64,000 nucleotides of DNA from Rheinheimera sp. 4Y26 (GCF_025245835.1 NZ_JAOBWS010000007.1:124001-188000), one strand, 5' to 3'; positions 30,896 through 41,982 are shown, counted from the stretch's first letter. The notes: generated by a model from the sequence alone, not told the origin. Numbers and translations are program-made.

Positions 30896-31453
30896 TTAAA
30901 CTTCCATTAATTCTTTTTCTTTTGCTGCCAGTACTTCGTCGACTTTCTTTACCCATACGTCGGTGATTTTCTGAATTTCATCAGCAGCACGACGTTCATC
31001 ATCTTCACTGATTTCTTTTTCTTTTAACAGCGCTTTTAAATCAGCGTTGGCATCACGGCGGATATTACGCACTGCAACACGGGCACCTTCTGCTTCACCA
31101 CGCACAACTTTGACCAGATCACGACGACGTTCTTCGGTCAGCGGTGGCAATGGCACCCGGATAGAAGTACCGGCACCAATTGGGTTTAAGCCAAGGTCAG
31201 ATTGCAGAATGGCTTTTTCTACCGCCTGGATCATTGAGCGGTCAAATACAGTGATCATCAAAGTGCGGGCATCTTCAGAAGACACGTTGGCAACCTGACG
31301 CAGTGGAGTGTCAGAGCCGTAATAAGACACCGAAATACCATCAAGCAGACTTGGATGGGCGCGGCCGGTACGGATTTTAGATAATTGGTTTTTCAGCGCT
31401 TCAACGCTTTTTTCCATCCGGACTTTACTGTCGTTTAAAATATCGTTAATCAC
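30896..31453 (-). CDS. frr: Ribosome recycling factor
   Basis: 185 residues, the same length as E. coli RRF. With EF-G it splits post-termination ribosomes. Signature [15 protein letters not shown] and [24 protein letters not shown]. The start is GTG at 31453, preceded by AAGGAAG at good spacing; translation then aligns with E. coli Frr from its first residue. A longer upstream frame is rejected. A GGGCAC/GTGCCC hairpin (31478-31497) lies between pyrH and frr. Confidence 0.96.
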   Translation of the reverse strand: MINDILNDSKVRMEKSVEALKNQLSKIRTGRAHPSLLDGISVSYYGSDTPLRQVANVSSEDARTLMITVFDRSMIQAVEKAILQSDLGLNPIGAGTSIRVPLPPLTEERRRDLVKVVRGEAEGARVAVRNIRRDANADLKALLKEKEISEDDERRAADEIQKITDVWVKKVDEVLAAKEKELMEV

Positions 31454-31516
31454 CTGATTCTTCCTTTGTGTTGTAAAGGGCACAGCGAACCGTGCCCGGG
31501 CAGGATGGCGGCTAGT

Positions 31517-32257
31517 TTACTGCAAATTTTCGGCGTGGTCGATTACCGTGCCTTCGCTCTCGCCCATAATGACGCGTTTTAACGCACCTGGCTTATTCAT
31601 ATTAAACACGCGGATTTGCATATTGTGATCACGCGCCAGCGTAAATGCGGCTAAGTCCATCACTTTCAGTTCTTTATCCAGCACTTCATCATAAGTCAGT
31701 TGGCTGTATAAAGTGGCTGCAGGGTCTTTCACCGGATCAGCTGAATACACACCGTCAACTTTGGTAGCTTTTAAAACACAGTCGGCTTCAATTTCAATAC
31801 CACGTAAGCAAGCGGCTGAATCTGTTGTAAAAAATGGGTTACCTGTGCCGGCAGAAAAAATCACCACCCGACCAGATTTGAGTAAGCTGATTGCTTCAGC
31901 CCAGCTGTAGTTGTCACACACGCCATTTAATGGGAAAGCACTCATCAGACGGGCGTTGACAAAAGCACGGTGCAGCGCGTCGCGCATCGCCAGGCCATTC
32001 ATCACTGTAGCCAGCATACCCATATGATCGCCAACAACACGGTTCATACCAGCTTTGGCCAGGCCTTCACCACGGAAAATGTTACCGCCACCAATCACGA
32101 TACCCACCTGCACACCCAGTTCAACCAGCTCTTTAATTTCCTGTGCCATGCGGTCTAATACTTTGGGGTCGATACCAAAGCCTTCATCACCCATCAGGGC
32201 TTCACCGCTCAGTTTTAATAAAATTCTTCTGTAGGTTGGTTTTGGACTTGTGCTCAT
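31517..32257 (-). CDS. pyrH: Uridylate kinase
   Basis: 246 residues (E. coli 241). Amino-acid-kinase fold enzyme making UDP from UMP. Motifs: [50 protein letters not shown]-type loop ([21 protein letters not shown]), [13 protein letters not shown]. The start at ATG 32257 with GGGGA upstream matches the family. An in-frame ATG 14 codons upstream (32299) also has an AAGGAAA site. Confidence 0.96.
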   Translation of the reverse strand: MSTSPKPTYRRILLKLSGEALMGDEGFGIDPKVLDRMAQEIKELVELGVQVGIVIGGGNIFRGEGLAKAGMNRVVGDHMGMLATVMNGLAMRDALHRAFVNARLMSAFPLNGVCDNYSWAEAISLLKSGRVVIFSAGTGNPFFTTDSAACLRGIEIEADCVLKATKVDGVYSADPVKDPAATLYSQLTYDEVLDKELKVMDLAAFTLARDHNMQIRVFNMNKPGALKRVIMGESEGTVIDHAENLQ

Positions 32258-32477
32258 GAGATCCCCATCAGGCCGGATTGAAAATTCATCTGTATACATG
32301 GTTGCGGTTTCCTTGTTGGCAGCCCTCCCTTTGCAGGTTTGACTGCGCCAGTCCGCAGCAATTAAAGCGCTGCAGTGCAGGCTCAGCGGCTTTGCAGCCT
32401 CAGACAAGCAGGTCCGGAATAGTGCCGGAGCGCTTGCTAAAATTTTGCCGAAACCTGTGGTTTCGCAACTTTCAATT

Positions 32478-32516
32478 ATAAAAAAACCGCGACTGGCAAA
32501 GCCAAAGTCGCGGTTA
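32478..32516 (-). terminator. Terminator after tsf
   Basis: On the minus strand AACCGCGACT and AGTCGCGGTT pair, with an inner GGC/GCC stem, followed by a run of T. It lies 36 bp after the tsf stop. Confidence 0.85.
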
Positions 32517-32551
32517 TTTTAGCGGGTTTTAGCCATTAGCTAAAGCTCGCA

Positions 32552-33424
32552 TTATTTTTTAGCAGCAGCAATTTGTGCAGCAACTTCAGCTGCAAAGTCT
32601 GTTTCTGCTTTTTCGATGCCTTCGCCTACTTCTAAACGAATGAAGCTAACTGCTTTAGCACCGTGTTGCTTCAGGAAATCACCAGTTGTGATGTTTGGAT
32701 CCTTAACAAAAGCCTGACCAGTTAAAGAAACTTCACCGGTGAACTTAGTCATACGACCCGCAACCATCTTCTCAGCGATTTCTTTTGGCTTGCCGCTGTT
32801 GATAGCGATTTCGATCTGGATTTCCTGCTCTTTAGCAACCACTTCAGCTGGTACTGACTCAGGAGTCAGGAATGAAGGGTTGTTGGCAGCAACGTGCATA
32901 GCAACGTCTTTCGCGATATCTTCGTTACCGCCTTCCAGTACCACTAACACGCCGATACGGCCTGAGTGGGTGTACTGACCAATCACGTCACCCTGAGCTA
33001 CAGAGATACGACGGATATTGATGTTTTCACCAATTTTGGTCACCAGAGCAGCGCGGGCTTCTTCAACAGTAGCGTCGCCCAGCTTGGCAGCTGACAGCTC
33101 TTCTACAGTGAACAGTTTGTTGGCGTGAGCCAGGTCAGCAGCAGCGTTGGCAAAAGCCAGGAAGCTGGCGTCACGGCCTACGAAGTCTGTTTCACAGTTA
33201 AATTCGATGGCAACAGCATAACCACCGCCAACGCGCGTGATCACAGTACCTTCAGCAGCGATACGGCCAGCTTTCTTGGCAGCTTTGGCCTGACCGTTTT
33301 TACGCATTAATTCGATTGCGCCTTCGATGTCACCTGCAGTTTCTTCTAACGCTTTTTTGCAGTCCATCATGCCAGCGCCAGTGCGCTCGCGTAATTCTTT
33401 TACCAAACCGGCAGTTACAGCCAT
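32552..33424 (-). CDS. tsf: Translation elongation factor Ts
   Basis: 290 residues (E. coli 283). Exchanges GDP for GTP on EF-Tu. UBA-like N-terminus [21 protein letters not shown], the TDFV motif in [11 protein letters not shown], and the C-terminal dimerisation region. It follows rpsB in the same unit; a CAGGGG/CCCCTG hairpin (33459-33475) lies between them and may act as an attenuator or processing site. Confidence 0.97.
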   Translation of the reverse strand: MAVTAGLVKELRERTGAGMMDCKKALEETAGDIEGAIELMRKNGQAKAAKKAGRIAAEGTVITRVGGGYAVAIEFNCETDFVGRDASFLAFANAAADLAHANKLFTVEELSAAKLGDATVEEARAALVTKIGENINIRRISVAQGDVIGQYTHSGRIGVLVVLEGGNEDIAKDVAMHVAANNPSFLTPESVPAEVVAKEQEIQIEIAINSGKPKEIAEKMVAGRMTKFTGEVSLTGQAFVKDPNITTGDFLKQHGAKAVSFIRLEVGEGIEKAETDFAAEVAAQIAAAKK

Positions 33425-33528
33425 GGGAAATTCCTCGTTTCAATCAGGTTGAACAAACAGGGGCCGTAGCCCCTGTCCAGATTAAAAGGTGATTGCAGAC
33501 TGCAGATGACAGTCTGCATACAGCTGTA

Positions 33529-34257
33529 TTACTCAGCTGCAACGAAGTTGTCGGCTTCAGCCTGAACTTCGATGTTTTTATCACGGCCTTCAACGATAGC
33601 TGCGTTGACAGCACTCAGGTACAGTTGGATAGCGCGGATAGCGTCATCGTTACCTGGAACAACAAAATCAACACCTTTTGGATCAGAGTTGGTATCAACG
33701 ATAGAAACTACCGGGATACCCAGGTTGTTTGCTTCTTTGATAGCGATATGTTCGTGGTCTGCGTCGATCACAAACAGAGCATCAGGCAAGCCGCCCATGT
33801 CTTTGATACCGCCTAAGCTCTTCTCCAGCTTTTCCATCTCGCGGGTACGGTCTAAAGCTTCTTTTTTGGTCAGCTTGTCGAAAGTACCGTCCTGGCTTTG
33901 TGCTTCCAGGTCTTTCAGGCGCTTGATAGATTGACGAACTGTTTTCCAGTTAGTCAGCATGCCACCTAACCAGCGGTGGTTTACATAGTACTGATCAGAT
34001 TGCAGAGCTGCTTCTTTGATCGCTTCTGAAGCTGCGCGCTTGGTACCAACAAACAGGATTTTGCCTTTTTTAGCAGCAACTGACTGAATGAAAGACAGAG
34101 CGTCGTTCATCATTGGAACAGTTTTTTCCAGGTTGATGATATGAACGCGGTTACGGGCGCCGAAAATGAATGGCTTCATTTTTGGGTTCCAGTAACGGGT
34201 TTGGTGACCAAAATGTACGCCCGCCTGGAGCATATCGCGCATTGAAACTTTTGCCAT
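33529..34257 (-). CDS. rpsB: Ribosomal protein S2
   Basis: 242 residues (E. coli 241). Signature [30 protein letters not shown] and a C-terminal DTNSDP...[15 protein letters not shown] stretch. Binds the 30S head and is needed for S1 assembly. The start at ATG 34257 with AAAGGAAAT upstream is preferred to a longer frame through the structured leader. Confidence 0.97.
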   Translation of the reverse strand: MAKVSMRDMLQAGVHFGHQTRYWNPKMKPFIFGARNRVHIINLEKTVPMMNDALSFIQSVAAKKGKILFVGTKRAASEAIKEAALQSDQYYVNHRWLGGMLTNWKTVRQSIKRLKDLEAQSQDGTFDKLTKKEALDRTREMEKLEKSLGGIKDMGGLPDALFVIDADHEHIAIKEANNLGIPVVSIVDTNSDPKGVDFVVPGNDDAIRAIQLYLSAVNAAIVEGRDKNIEVQAEADNFVAAE

Positions 34258-34345
34258 CAGAGTATTTCCTTTTTGGGGGGTTAGGCCTCCATACACCCCA
34301 TAAATCCGACCAATTTTCATTGGCACCCCGGTTTATGTGACGATG
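34258..34345 (-). promoter_or_regulatory. Structured rpsB leader, likely S2 autoregulatory element
   Basis: On the minus strand the leader folds into CCAAT-GAAA-ATTGG (34323-34310, a GNRA-type tetraloop). Next comes GGGGT...ACCCC (34299-34277), immediately before the ribosome site. Gammaproteobacterial rpsB mRNAs are known to carry an S2-responsive leader, and position and structure fit. The match to that motif was not computed. Confidence 0.5.
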
Positions 34346-34506
34346 TATGTGTGTTATTTAATTAAGGTTGATTTGCAAATCCGGTGTTTCATTTGCAGTA
34401 TTTTCGAAAAAAACCACAAGCTATTTGCCAAATTGCGGCGCGCTTTATACCATAGGCGCCCCATAAACACAATGTATTGTGTAGTTTTGCAGCAGAGAGA
34501 GATGGC

Positions 34507-35298
34507 ATGGCGGCGAACATTAAGACCCCGGAACAGATTGAAAAAATGCGTGTTGCAGGCCGTTTGGCAGCTGAAGTGCTTGAAATGATTGAGCCTCATG
34601 TCAAAGCAGGTATCAGCACCGGCGAACTGGACCGGATTTGTCATGACTATATCGTCAATGTGCAACAGGCCATCCCTGCCCCGCTGAATTACCACGGTTT
34701 TCCAAAGTCGATTTGTACTTCTGTGAACCATGTGATTTGCCACGGTATTCCGGCGGACGACAAACTGCTTAAAGACGGCGACATTATCAATATTGATATC
34801 ACTGTGATTAAAGATGGTTACCACGGTGATACCTCCAAAATGTTTGTGATCGGCAAACCCAGCATTCTGGCCGAGCGGCTGATTCGCGTTACTCAGGAGT
34901 GTTTGTACCTGGGCCTGAAAAAAGTGAAAAACGGCTGCCGGTTAGGCGATATTGGCCATGCCATTCAGGTACATGCGGAAAAACACAATTATTCCATAGT
35001 GCGCGAATACTGTGGTCACGGCATTGGTGCTGTGTTTCATGAAGATCCACAGGTTCTGCATTATGGCCGCCCCGGCACCGGTGAAGTACTCAAAACCGGT
35101 ATGTGTTTAACGGTAGAGCCGATGATCAATGCCGGACAGCGCCACAGCAAATTGTTAAAAGACGGCTGGACGGTTGTGACGAAAGATCGTAGTTTATCTG
35201 CTCAGTTTGAACACACTATAGTGGTGACAGACACGGGCTGTGAAATCCTGACTTTGCGCAAGGATGACACTATCGACAGAATTCTGACGGCCGAATAA
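34507..35298 (+). CDS. map: Methionine aminopeptidase type I
   Basis: 263 residues (E. coli 264). Removes N-terminal Met from new proteins. Metal ligands are seen in INIDITVIKDGYHGDTSKMF (two Asp), EYCGHGIGAVFHEDP (His), LTVEPMI (Glu) and QFEHTIVV (Glu). The substrate His lies in VNHVICHGIP. The ATG at 34507 is chosen because homology begins there; an upstream start is less likely. It diverges from rpsB, the usual arrangement. Confidence 0.96.
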   Translation: MAANIKTPEQIEKMRVAGRLAAEVLEMIEPHVKAGISTGELDRICHDYIVNVQQAIPAPLNYHGFPKSICTSVNHVICHGIPADDKLLKDGDIINIDITVIKDGYHGDTSKMFVIGKPSILAERLIRVTQECLYLGLKKVKNGCRLGDIGHAIQVHAEKHNYSIVREYCGHGIGAVFHEDPQVLHYGRPGTGEVLKTGMCLTVEPMINAGQRHSKLLKDGWTVVTKDRSLSAQFEHTIVVTDTGCEILTLRKDDTIDRILTAE

Positions 35299-35376
35299 CA
35301 CGCCGCCAGCTCCTGACCGGACTGCGGCCGCACGCTTTTATCAGCAGGCCGCAGCGATCAGCAAGGGTAACAAGTT

Positions 35377-38001
35377 ATGAGCACGGCGCTCGCTTTTGAT
35401 AAGACTATACCGGGCCACTTTACCCTCGACAGTTATAAAAAATACTTCAGTGACTTCCTCGACTGGCTGAAAATTGCCGCCGACAGCCACACTGTGGCCA
35501 GCCTGGTGCGTGCCCGCGCCCGTTTTATTGACGAAGTGCTGCAAGCTTTATGGCAACACTTTGATTTAGCTTCACAATCACAGCTCACCCTGATCGCTGT
35601 TGGCGGTTATGGTCGTGGTGAACTGCACCCTTTTTCAGATGTAGATTTATTGATCCTGACCGGCAGCAAACTCAATAAAGCCCAGCAGGACAATATCGGT
35701 CTTTTTATTACCATACTGTGGGACTTACGCCTTGAAGTGGGCCACAGTGTGCGCACCATCAAAGATTCTTTAAGCCTTGGCCGCGACGACATCACCATTG
35801 CCACCAATCTGATGGAAATGCGTTACCTTTGCGGCAACGCCACTTTATTTAATGAACTGCAAGCTGAAGTCAGCAAAGATAACTTCTGGCCCAGTAAAGA
35901 TTTTTTCCAGGCTAAACGCCACGAACAACAAGGCCGCCATGCCCAGTACCACGGCACTGCCTACAACCTTGAACCCAATTTAAAAGCGAACCCAGGTGGC
36001 TTGCGGGATATTCAGACCATTGGCTGGGTGGCAAAAAAACACTTTCGCACCCGCACCATGCACGAGCTGGTGGCGCATCAGTATCTGACCGAAGATGAAT
36101 ATCAGGAACTGATGGAATGTGAAGCTTATTTATGGCAAATGCGTTTTGCGTTGCATTTAGAAGCAGGTCGCAACGAAAACCGCATTTTGTTTGACTATCA
36201 GCCCTCCGTAGCCCGTCGCCTTGGTTTTGGTGATGACGGTAAAGCCTCGGTTGAGCGCATGATGAAAAGGTTTTTCCTGACAGTGCAACGCGTCAGCGAA
36301 CTGAACGACATGCTGCTGCAACACTTTGAAGGCAGTATTTTAAAAAGTCACAGCAAGTTTAAAGTGTTGCCGCTGGATGACTCTTTTGAAATTCAGGGCC
36401 ATTTAATTTCTGCCACCGATAAAGCAGTATTTGCCAGACGTGAAAATATTCTGAAGCTGTTCTGGCATATTGCCAATCACAGCCAGATTGACGGTATTCA
36501 TTCTGAAACCATCAGGTTGCTGCGCCAGGTGCGGCGGCGTTTAATGGGTGATTTGCAGGATTATGCCGGTTGCCGCCAGTTGTTTATGGCCATTATGCGT
36601 CACCCCAGAGGCATGGACAGAGCCATTACCCTGATGCACCGCCACGGTATTCTGGCGGCTTATTTACCGCAGTGGCGCAATATTGTCGGCCAGATGCAGT
36701 TTGATTTATTCCACGCTTACACTGTGGACGAACACACCCACAGGGTACTGAAAAATCTGCACCGCTACAGTGAGCCTGAGTTTGCCGGTGAATTTCCGCT
36801 GTGCACCGACATTGTCAAACGGCTGGAAAAACCAGAACTGTTGTACTTAGCTGGTATTTTCCATGATATAGCCAAAGGTCGTGGTGGCGATCACTCAGAT
36901 TTGGGTGCCATGGACGCGCGCGAATTTGGCAAACTGCATAAACTCAGTGAGTTTGATACCAAGCTGATTGTCTGGCTGGTGGAACAACATTTATTAATGT
37001 CGGTGACAGCGCAGCGCCGTGATATTCACGACCCTTCGGTGATTGCCGAATTTGCCGAAAAAGTACGGGACGAAACCCGGCTGAATTATCTGTATTGTTT
37101 AACTTTGGCCGATATCCGCGCCACCAACGATAACCTGTGGAACGACTGGAAAGGCTCATTATTACGCGAACTGTACCTTGGCACACAAAAGGCCTTTCGC
37201 CGTGGTTTGGAAAAGCCGATGGATTTGCGCGACCAAATCCGCGAACACCAGAGTGAAGCGTTACGGTTATTGGCCGACAGCGGTTTTAACGAAGCGCAAA
37301 TCAGCCCCTTGTGGAGCAAATTTAAAGCCGACTATTTTGCCCGTTATAACCCAAGGCTGATTGCCTGGCATACTGAACATCTGCTGCAGCATACTGATTT
37401 TACGAAGCCATTGGTGTTAATCAGCCCAACCGCCATGCGCGGTGGCACCCAGATTTTTGTTTATACCGCCGACCAGCCGAACCTGTTTGCCCGGATGGTG
37501 GCGGCGCTTGACAGCAAAAAAGTCAGTATTTATGACGCCCAGATCATGACCAATAAAGATGGTTATGCCATGGATACCTTTGTGGTGCTGGAGCAAAATG
37601 GCACCCCGGTCACGGCAACATCGCGCATCAGCAGTATTAAAAAAGCGCTGGAAACCTATATCAGCAACCAGCTGCCGCCGGAGCGCAATAAAGCCAGACC
37701 CAATAAACAGTTAAAAGCTTTCCATGTGCCGCCCAAAGTGGTGTTTTTACCTGGCAAAAATAAACAGCGCACTATGCTGGAACTGGCCGCTTTGGACACA
37801 CCGGGTTTACTGGCTGATATAGGTCAGGTCTTTGCCCAGTGCGAAATTAATATTCACGCCGCCAAAATCACCACCATTGGCGAGCGCGCCGAAGACTTTT
37901 TTATGATTTCCACCCGCCAGGACGAGGCGCTTAGCAGCGAGCAACAAAGCCAGCTGCGCCGCGTGCTGGTGGAACAACTTACCCATGCAACAGAGGGCTA
38001 A
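35377..38001 (+). CDS. glnD: Bifunctional uridylyltransferase/uridylyl-removing enzyme GlnD
   Basis: 874 residues (E. coli 890). Senses glutamine and modifies PII proteins to set nitrogen metabolism. Nucleotidyltransferase motif GGYGRGELHPFSDVDLLIL (from about 76) with catalytic Asp pair; HD domain with HDIAKG near 496; two C-terminal ACT domains that bind glutamine (RMVAALDSKKVSIYDAQI and ELAALDTPGLLADIGQVF). dapD follows after 9 bp. Confidence 0.96.
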   Translation: MSTALAFDKTIPGHFTLDSYKKYFSDFLDWLKIAADSHTVASLVRARARFIDEVLQALWQHFDLASQSQLTLIAVGGYGRGELHPFSDVDLLILTGSKLNKAQQDNIGLFITILWDLRLEVGHSVRTIKDSLSLGRDDITIATNLMEMRYLCGNATLFNELQAEVSKDNFWPSKDFFQAKRHEQQGRHAQYHGTAYNLEPNLKANPGGLRDIQTIGWVAKKHFRTRTMHELVAHQYLTEDEYQELMECEAYLWQMRFALHLEAGRNENRILFDYQPSVARRLGFGDDGKASVERMMKRFFLTVQRVSELNDMLLQHFEGSILKSHSKFKVLPLDDSFEIQGHLISATDKAVFARRENILKLFWHIANHSQIDGIHSETIRLLRQVRRRLMGDLQDYAGCRQLFMAIMRHPRGMDRAITLMHRHGILAAYLPQWRNIVGQMQFDLFHAYTVDEHTHRVLKNLHRYSEPEFAGEFPLCTDIVKRLEKPELLYLAGIFHDIAKGRGGDHSDLGAMDAREFGKLHKLSEFDTKLIVWLVEQHLLMSVTAQRRDIHDPSVIAEFAEKVRDETRLNYLYCLTLADIRATNDNLWNDWKGSLLRELYLGTQKAFRRGLEKPMDLRDQIREHQSEALRLLADSGFNEAQISPLWSKFKADYFARYNPRLIAWHTEHLLQHTDFTKPLVLISPTAMRGGTQIFVYTADQPNLFARMVAALDSKKVSIYDAQIMTNKDGYAMDTFVVLEQNGTPVTATSRISSIKKALETYISNQLPPERNKARPNKQLKAFHVPPKVVFLPGKNKQRTMLELAALDTPGLLADIGQVFAQCEINIHAAKITTIGERAEDFFMISTRQDEALSSEQQSQLRRVLVEQLTHATEG

Positions 38002-38010
38002 CGCACCATC

Positions 38011-38835
38011 ATGGCTGATTTAAAAAGCATTATCGAAAGCGCATTCGAAGACAGAATGAACATCACTCCTGCCACTGTCAGTGATGAAGTAAAAACCGCA
38101 GTAGCAGCTGCTATCGCGCTGTTGGACAGCGGTCAGGCACGGGTGGCGGAGAAAATCGCCGGTGAATGGGTCACACACCAATGGTTAAAAAAGGCGGTGT
38201 TATTGTCGTTTCGTATTAACGACAACCAGGTGATGGCTGGCGCTGAAAATACCTTTTTTGACAAAGTGCCGATGAAGTTTGCTGACTACACCCAGGAGCG
38301 TTTTGTAGCTGAAGGCATGCGCGTAGTACCGCCAGCCGCAGTGCGTAAAGGCAGTTTTATCGGCAAAAACGTGGTGCTGATGCCAAGTTACGTCAATATT
38401 GGTGCTTATGTTGGCGAAGGCACTATGGTGGACACCTGGGCCACAGTTGGCTCTTGTGCCCAGATTGGTAAAAACGTGCATTTATCCGGTGGTGTTGGCA
38501 TTGGGGGAGTATTAGAGCCGCTGCAGGCCAACCCAACCATTATTGAAGACAACTGCTTTATCGGCGCCCGCTCTGAAGTGGTCGAAGGCGTCATTATTGA
38601 AGAAGGTGCAGTGCTTTCGATGGGTGTTTATATCAGCCAGTCCACCCGCATTTACGATCGTGAAACCGGCGAAATCAGCTACGGCCGGGTGCCGGCCGGT
38701 GCTGTAGTGGTGCCGGGCTCCATCCCAAGCAAAGACGGCTCCCACAGTCTGTACGCCGCTATTATTGTGAAAAAGGTAGACGCCCAGACCCGCGCAAAAG
38801 TAGGCATCAACGCCCTGCTGCGCAGTGTGGAATAA
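38011..38835 (+). CDS. dapD: Tetrahydrodipicolinate N-succinyltransferase
   Basis: 274 residues, same length as E. coli DapD. Succinyl transfer in lysine and diaminopimelate synthesis. Left-handed beta-helix with [30 protein letters not shown] and the [29 protein letters not shown] stretch. Operon with glnD; a terminator follows. Confidence 0.97.
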   Translation: MADLKSIIESAFEDRMNITPATVSDEVKTAVAAAIALLDSGQARVAEKIAGEWVTHQWLKKAVLLSFRINDNQVMAGAENTFFDKVPMKFADYTQERFVAEGMRVVPPAAVRKGSFIGKNVVLMPSYVNIGAYVGEGTMVDTWATVGSCAQIGKNVHLSGGVGIGGVLEPLQANPTIIEDNCFIGARSEVVEGVIIEEGAVLSMGVYISQSTRIYDRETGEISYGRVPAGAVVVPGSIPSKDGSHSLYAAIIVKKVDAQTRAKVGINALLRSVE

Positions 38836-38885
38836 CATCTGCTGTTGAACCGCTTTGATCGGTTTTCGATTTCACTGATCAGCAT

Positions 38886-38913
38886 AAAAAAACCCGGCTT
38901 GCGCCGGGTTTTT
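38886..38913. terminator. Bidirectional terminator after dapD
   Basis: AAAAAACCCGGC pairs with GCCGGGTTTTT around a TTGC loop, between convergent dapD and the Oar-like receptor. Confidence 0.85.
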
Positions 38914-38940
38914 GCTTATAGGGAGATTTAGCTTGCAGGC

Positions 38941-41900
38941 TTAGAAACGGCCGTCCAGGCCAAGACGAACATAACGTGGCGTTTGCCAGGTGTAGTCAGC
39001 ACCGTACCATGGGTTATAGGTACCGGCTGAACGACGTGCTTCATAGTGTTCGTTCTGAGACGTACTTTCCTGAATATTCAGGATGTTAAAGACGTTTACG
39101 CTAACGCCCATTTCAACACCTGAAATTTCGAAGTTGTACCGTGCAGACAAGTCCACATTGAAGTTCCATGGCGTACGGCCCGCAGTACCACGAGGCACTT
39201 TGCGGAACTGACGTTCTGCTGTTTCACACTTGCCGTTGGCGTTGGTGTCCGGGCAACCAGTCACCAGATAGAAAGTATCGCCGTAGCTACCATAAAGTTT
39301 GGCATCCTGGCTCGGATAACCCTGGCCAAACATGCTTAACGGACGGCCACTGGACAAGGTTGAGTTCAGACCTACCACTAAGTCTTCAGTCACATCATAG
39401 CTACCGAAGAACTTAAACACGTGACGACGGTCGTTGGCCTGATAACCATCAGCACCATCCATCAACGCCGGGAAGTCGAAGTCCTGCGTGATACCGGCGT
39501 CGGCCTGGTTAATGTCAGACTTCACCGCACCTTCGAAGTTACCGGTGCTGCGTGACCAGGTGTAAATTAAGTCCCAGCGCAGCGCTTCACCACGGAAACC
39601 AACCTGGCTTTGTAAGGCAACATATTCGTTTTCTGCCTCAGGTAACGCCATATCTTCCGGGCTGTAGGTGGTTAATGAACCTGGATCAGGGATGTTATCT
39701 TCATCATCATCGCTGTACCAGCTGCCAGGTTTACCCGGGTTAACCAAAGTACAGAAGTGCTGGTTCGCCACAGGACCACAGAAGTCGTCCAGCGCCGCGC
39801 CAACAAAACGGTAAGTACCGCGGATAGAACCGTAATACTCTTCAGTAAATTGTGTTTCATAACCCAGCACCCACTCCTCTTTATAGAATGGATCGGCTTC
39901 CTGCGCCTGGAACAAGGCCACGCTTGGCATCGCTGATGAGGTTGAGTTCACCACCTGAGAGTTGGCCACTGAACCATTGACTGGTGTGGCACCTGTAGGT
40001 GCGCCAGTTACCGGATCAAAACCGGTGAAATAATAATGGGTTGTAGTGTCATCTACACCAGATGCAGCACGGTAGTTGGTGTTGTTAGGCACCGGCAGGT
40101 AATAACGACCCCAGGTACCGAAAATTTTCGACTCGCCCGCCCCTGTCGGGTCATAGCTAAAGCCAAGACGTGGTGCCACATCAGTTTTTAAATCAACGAA
40201 GTCAATGCCGGTAGCACCGGTATTCACAAAGTGATCCTGACGTACACCAATGTTCAAAGTCAGTTGTTCAGTTGGCTGATACTGATCTTCGATATACCAG
40301 GCTGTCAGGTCGCTACCAAAAGAACCACCGCCGATGAAAATACGGTCTTCAACCAGATCAACAGGACTGCCGGTGGTGTTTGTCCACAGCGTACCGTCGT
40401 TGCCCTGAATAATGTCACCAGGCTGCTTGGTTACGTAGGTGTAGTTGTGGCCGCCCACTGGTGCTGTGGTTTTACGGGATTGGCGATCCTGCTTGTCATA
40501 ACCAAACTTCAGTAAGTGGTTACCGTGGAAGTCACCCAAAGCCCATTCAAAGTCCAGACGGGTTTGTTCATTGTCATCATAGTCGTCACCGATAGAACCA
40601 CCGGCACCACAACCTGTGATTGGGTTCGGTACGCCACGGCCGTCAGCAACAATAGGACAATCTACGACTGAAGGTGTAGTACCATATTGGGTTTTGATCT
40701 TACCGTGCATCAGGTTGACGGTAAAATCGTCAGTGATATTACCCACATAACTCAGACTGGCTGCTTCACCACCACGTTCGTTCAGGAAGTCACCTTGTTT
40801 GGCGCCAATCACACCGCTATTCGGGTTGTAGGCATAACGGGTTTCTTCAGAGTCAGTGCGATCTGAATAGGCAAACACACTTAAACGGTGACCGTCTGCG
40901 ATATCCCAGTCAATTTTGGTACCCCAGAACAGGTTATCACCGCCTGAAGATTCGTTAACACGGTATCTGTTGTCTGCATCGTAAGGTAAACGACCGCTGG
41001 TGTCCGCCCATTTAGAGCTTTTATCCCGCGGGTTCACAATGGCATAAATAAAGAGTTTATCTTCAATCAGTGCACCACTGGCCGAAAAACTGATATCAGA
41101 CTCGCTGAATTCATCTGCAGTTGTGTCTTTAAATACCTGACCTAAGCGTACACCTGTACCATAAGACTTTTTGCCTTCAGAACGTAATGAAGACGGTTGG
41201 GTGTTAGCAGTAAAGGCAAATTCCCACTCGTTAGTACCAGATTTGGTTACGGCGTTTAATACACCACCAGTGGTACGACCGTACATGGCAGAATAACCAC
41301 CGGTTTTTACCTGGAATTCTTTGTAAAATTCAAAAGGTACTGAACCACAACCTAAACCCTGACGGGTGTTGGTTACTTCCAGGCCGTTGATATAACATGA
41401 GTTTTCAGAAATTGACGAACCACCGAATGACGCAAAACCAGCACCGCCGGAAGCACCAAACTTAGAGTCACCTAATACAACACCTGGAGCCAGTAATGAC
41501 ACAGCTGTGATGTTACGGGCGATTGGCATTTTGTCGAATTCAACTTCACCCAGTACCAGACCTGAGTCTGTGCTGGTCACGTCAACCGCGCGGATGCGGG
41601 CGCCGGTCACCTGAATCACTTCAGTGTCACTTGAAGCCTGGGCAATTTCAAACTGGGCAACAGCGTTTGAGCCTAAAGACAAACGCACTTCGTCTTTGGC
41701 CACTACTTTACCGGCATTGACCACTTCAACAACATAAGCGCCGATAGGTAATTGGCTTAAACGGAAGTTACCTGAAGCATCCACTGCAACTTCACGCTTA
41801 AAGCCGGTTTTAGGATCAGTGACCTGAACTTTGTAACCTGCGGCAGATTGCACGCCTGAAATTTTACCGATGATATTAGAGGTATCAGCTGCATAAGCTG

Positions 41901-41982
41901 ACGCTGACATCCCAAGCACTGCAGAAACTGCAATTGCGGCGAGGGACCGCTTAAAACCTGATGTTCCACACGTAGATTTCAT
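38941..41982 (-). CDS. Oar-like TonB-dependent receptor with carboxypeptidase-regulatory-like domain
   Basis: 1013 residues. Signal peptide ending at ASAYAAD. A beta-sandwich domain (about 33-115: KISGVQSAAGYKVQVTDPKTG...LPIGAYVVEV) precedes a plug (VIQVTGARIRAVDVTST, CYINGLEVTNTRQG, YSAMYGRTTGGVLNAVTKSG) and a large barrel ending in Phe (LGLDGRF). This Oar-like layout is common in Alteromonadales and linked to protein or peptide uptake and outer-membrane function. Substrate unknown. TTTGGAG precedes the ATG. Confidence 0.92.
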   Translation of the reverse strand: MKSTCGTSGFKRSLAAIAVSAVLGMSASAYAADTSNIIGKISGVQSAAGYKVQVTDPKTGFKREVAVDASGNFRLSQLPIGAYVVEVVNAGKVVAKDEVRLSLGSNAVAQFEIAQASSDTEVIQVTGARIRAVDVTSTDSGLVLGEVEFDKMPIARNITAVSLLAPGVVLGDSKFGASGGAGFASFGGSSISENSCYINGLEVTNTRQGLGCGSVPFEFYKEFQVKTGGYSAMYGRTTGGVLNAVTKSGTNEWEFAFTANTQPSSLRSEGKKSYGTGVRLGQVFKDTTADEFSESDISFSASGALIEDKLFIYAIVNPRDKSSKWADTSGRLPYDADNRYRVNESSGGDNLFWGTKIDWDIADGHRLSVFAYSDRTDSEETRYAYNPNSGVIGAKQGDFLNERGGEAASLSYVGNITDDFTVNLMHGKIKTQYGTTPSVVDCPIVADGRGVPNPITGCGAGGSIGDDYDDNEQTRLDFEWALGDFHGNHLLKFGYDKQDRQSRKTTAPVGGHNYTYVTKQPGDIIQGNDGTLWTNTTGSPVDLVEDRIFIGGGSFGSDLTAWYIEDQYQPTEQLTLNIGVRQDHFVNTGATGIDFVDLKTDVAPRLGFSYDPTGAGESKIFGTWGRYYLPVPNNTNYRAASGVDDTTTHYYFTGFDPVTGAPTGATPVNGSVANSQVVNSTSSAMPSVALFQAQEADPFYKEEWVLGYETQFTEEYYGSIRGTYRFVGAALDDFCGPVANQHFCTLVNPGKPGSWYSDDDEDNIPDPGSLTTYSPEDMALPEAENEYVALQSQVGFRGEALRWDLIYTWSRSTGNFEGAVKSDINQADAGITQDFDFPALMDGADGYQANDRRHVFKFFGSYDVTEDLVVGLNSTLSSGRPLSMFGQGYPSQDAKLYGSYGDTFYLVTGCPDTNANGKCETAERQFRKVPRGTAGRTPWNFNVDLSARYNFEISGVEMGVSVNVFNILNIQESTSQNEHYEARRSAGTYNPWYGADYTWQTPRYVRLGLDGRF

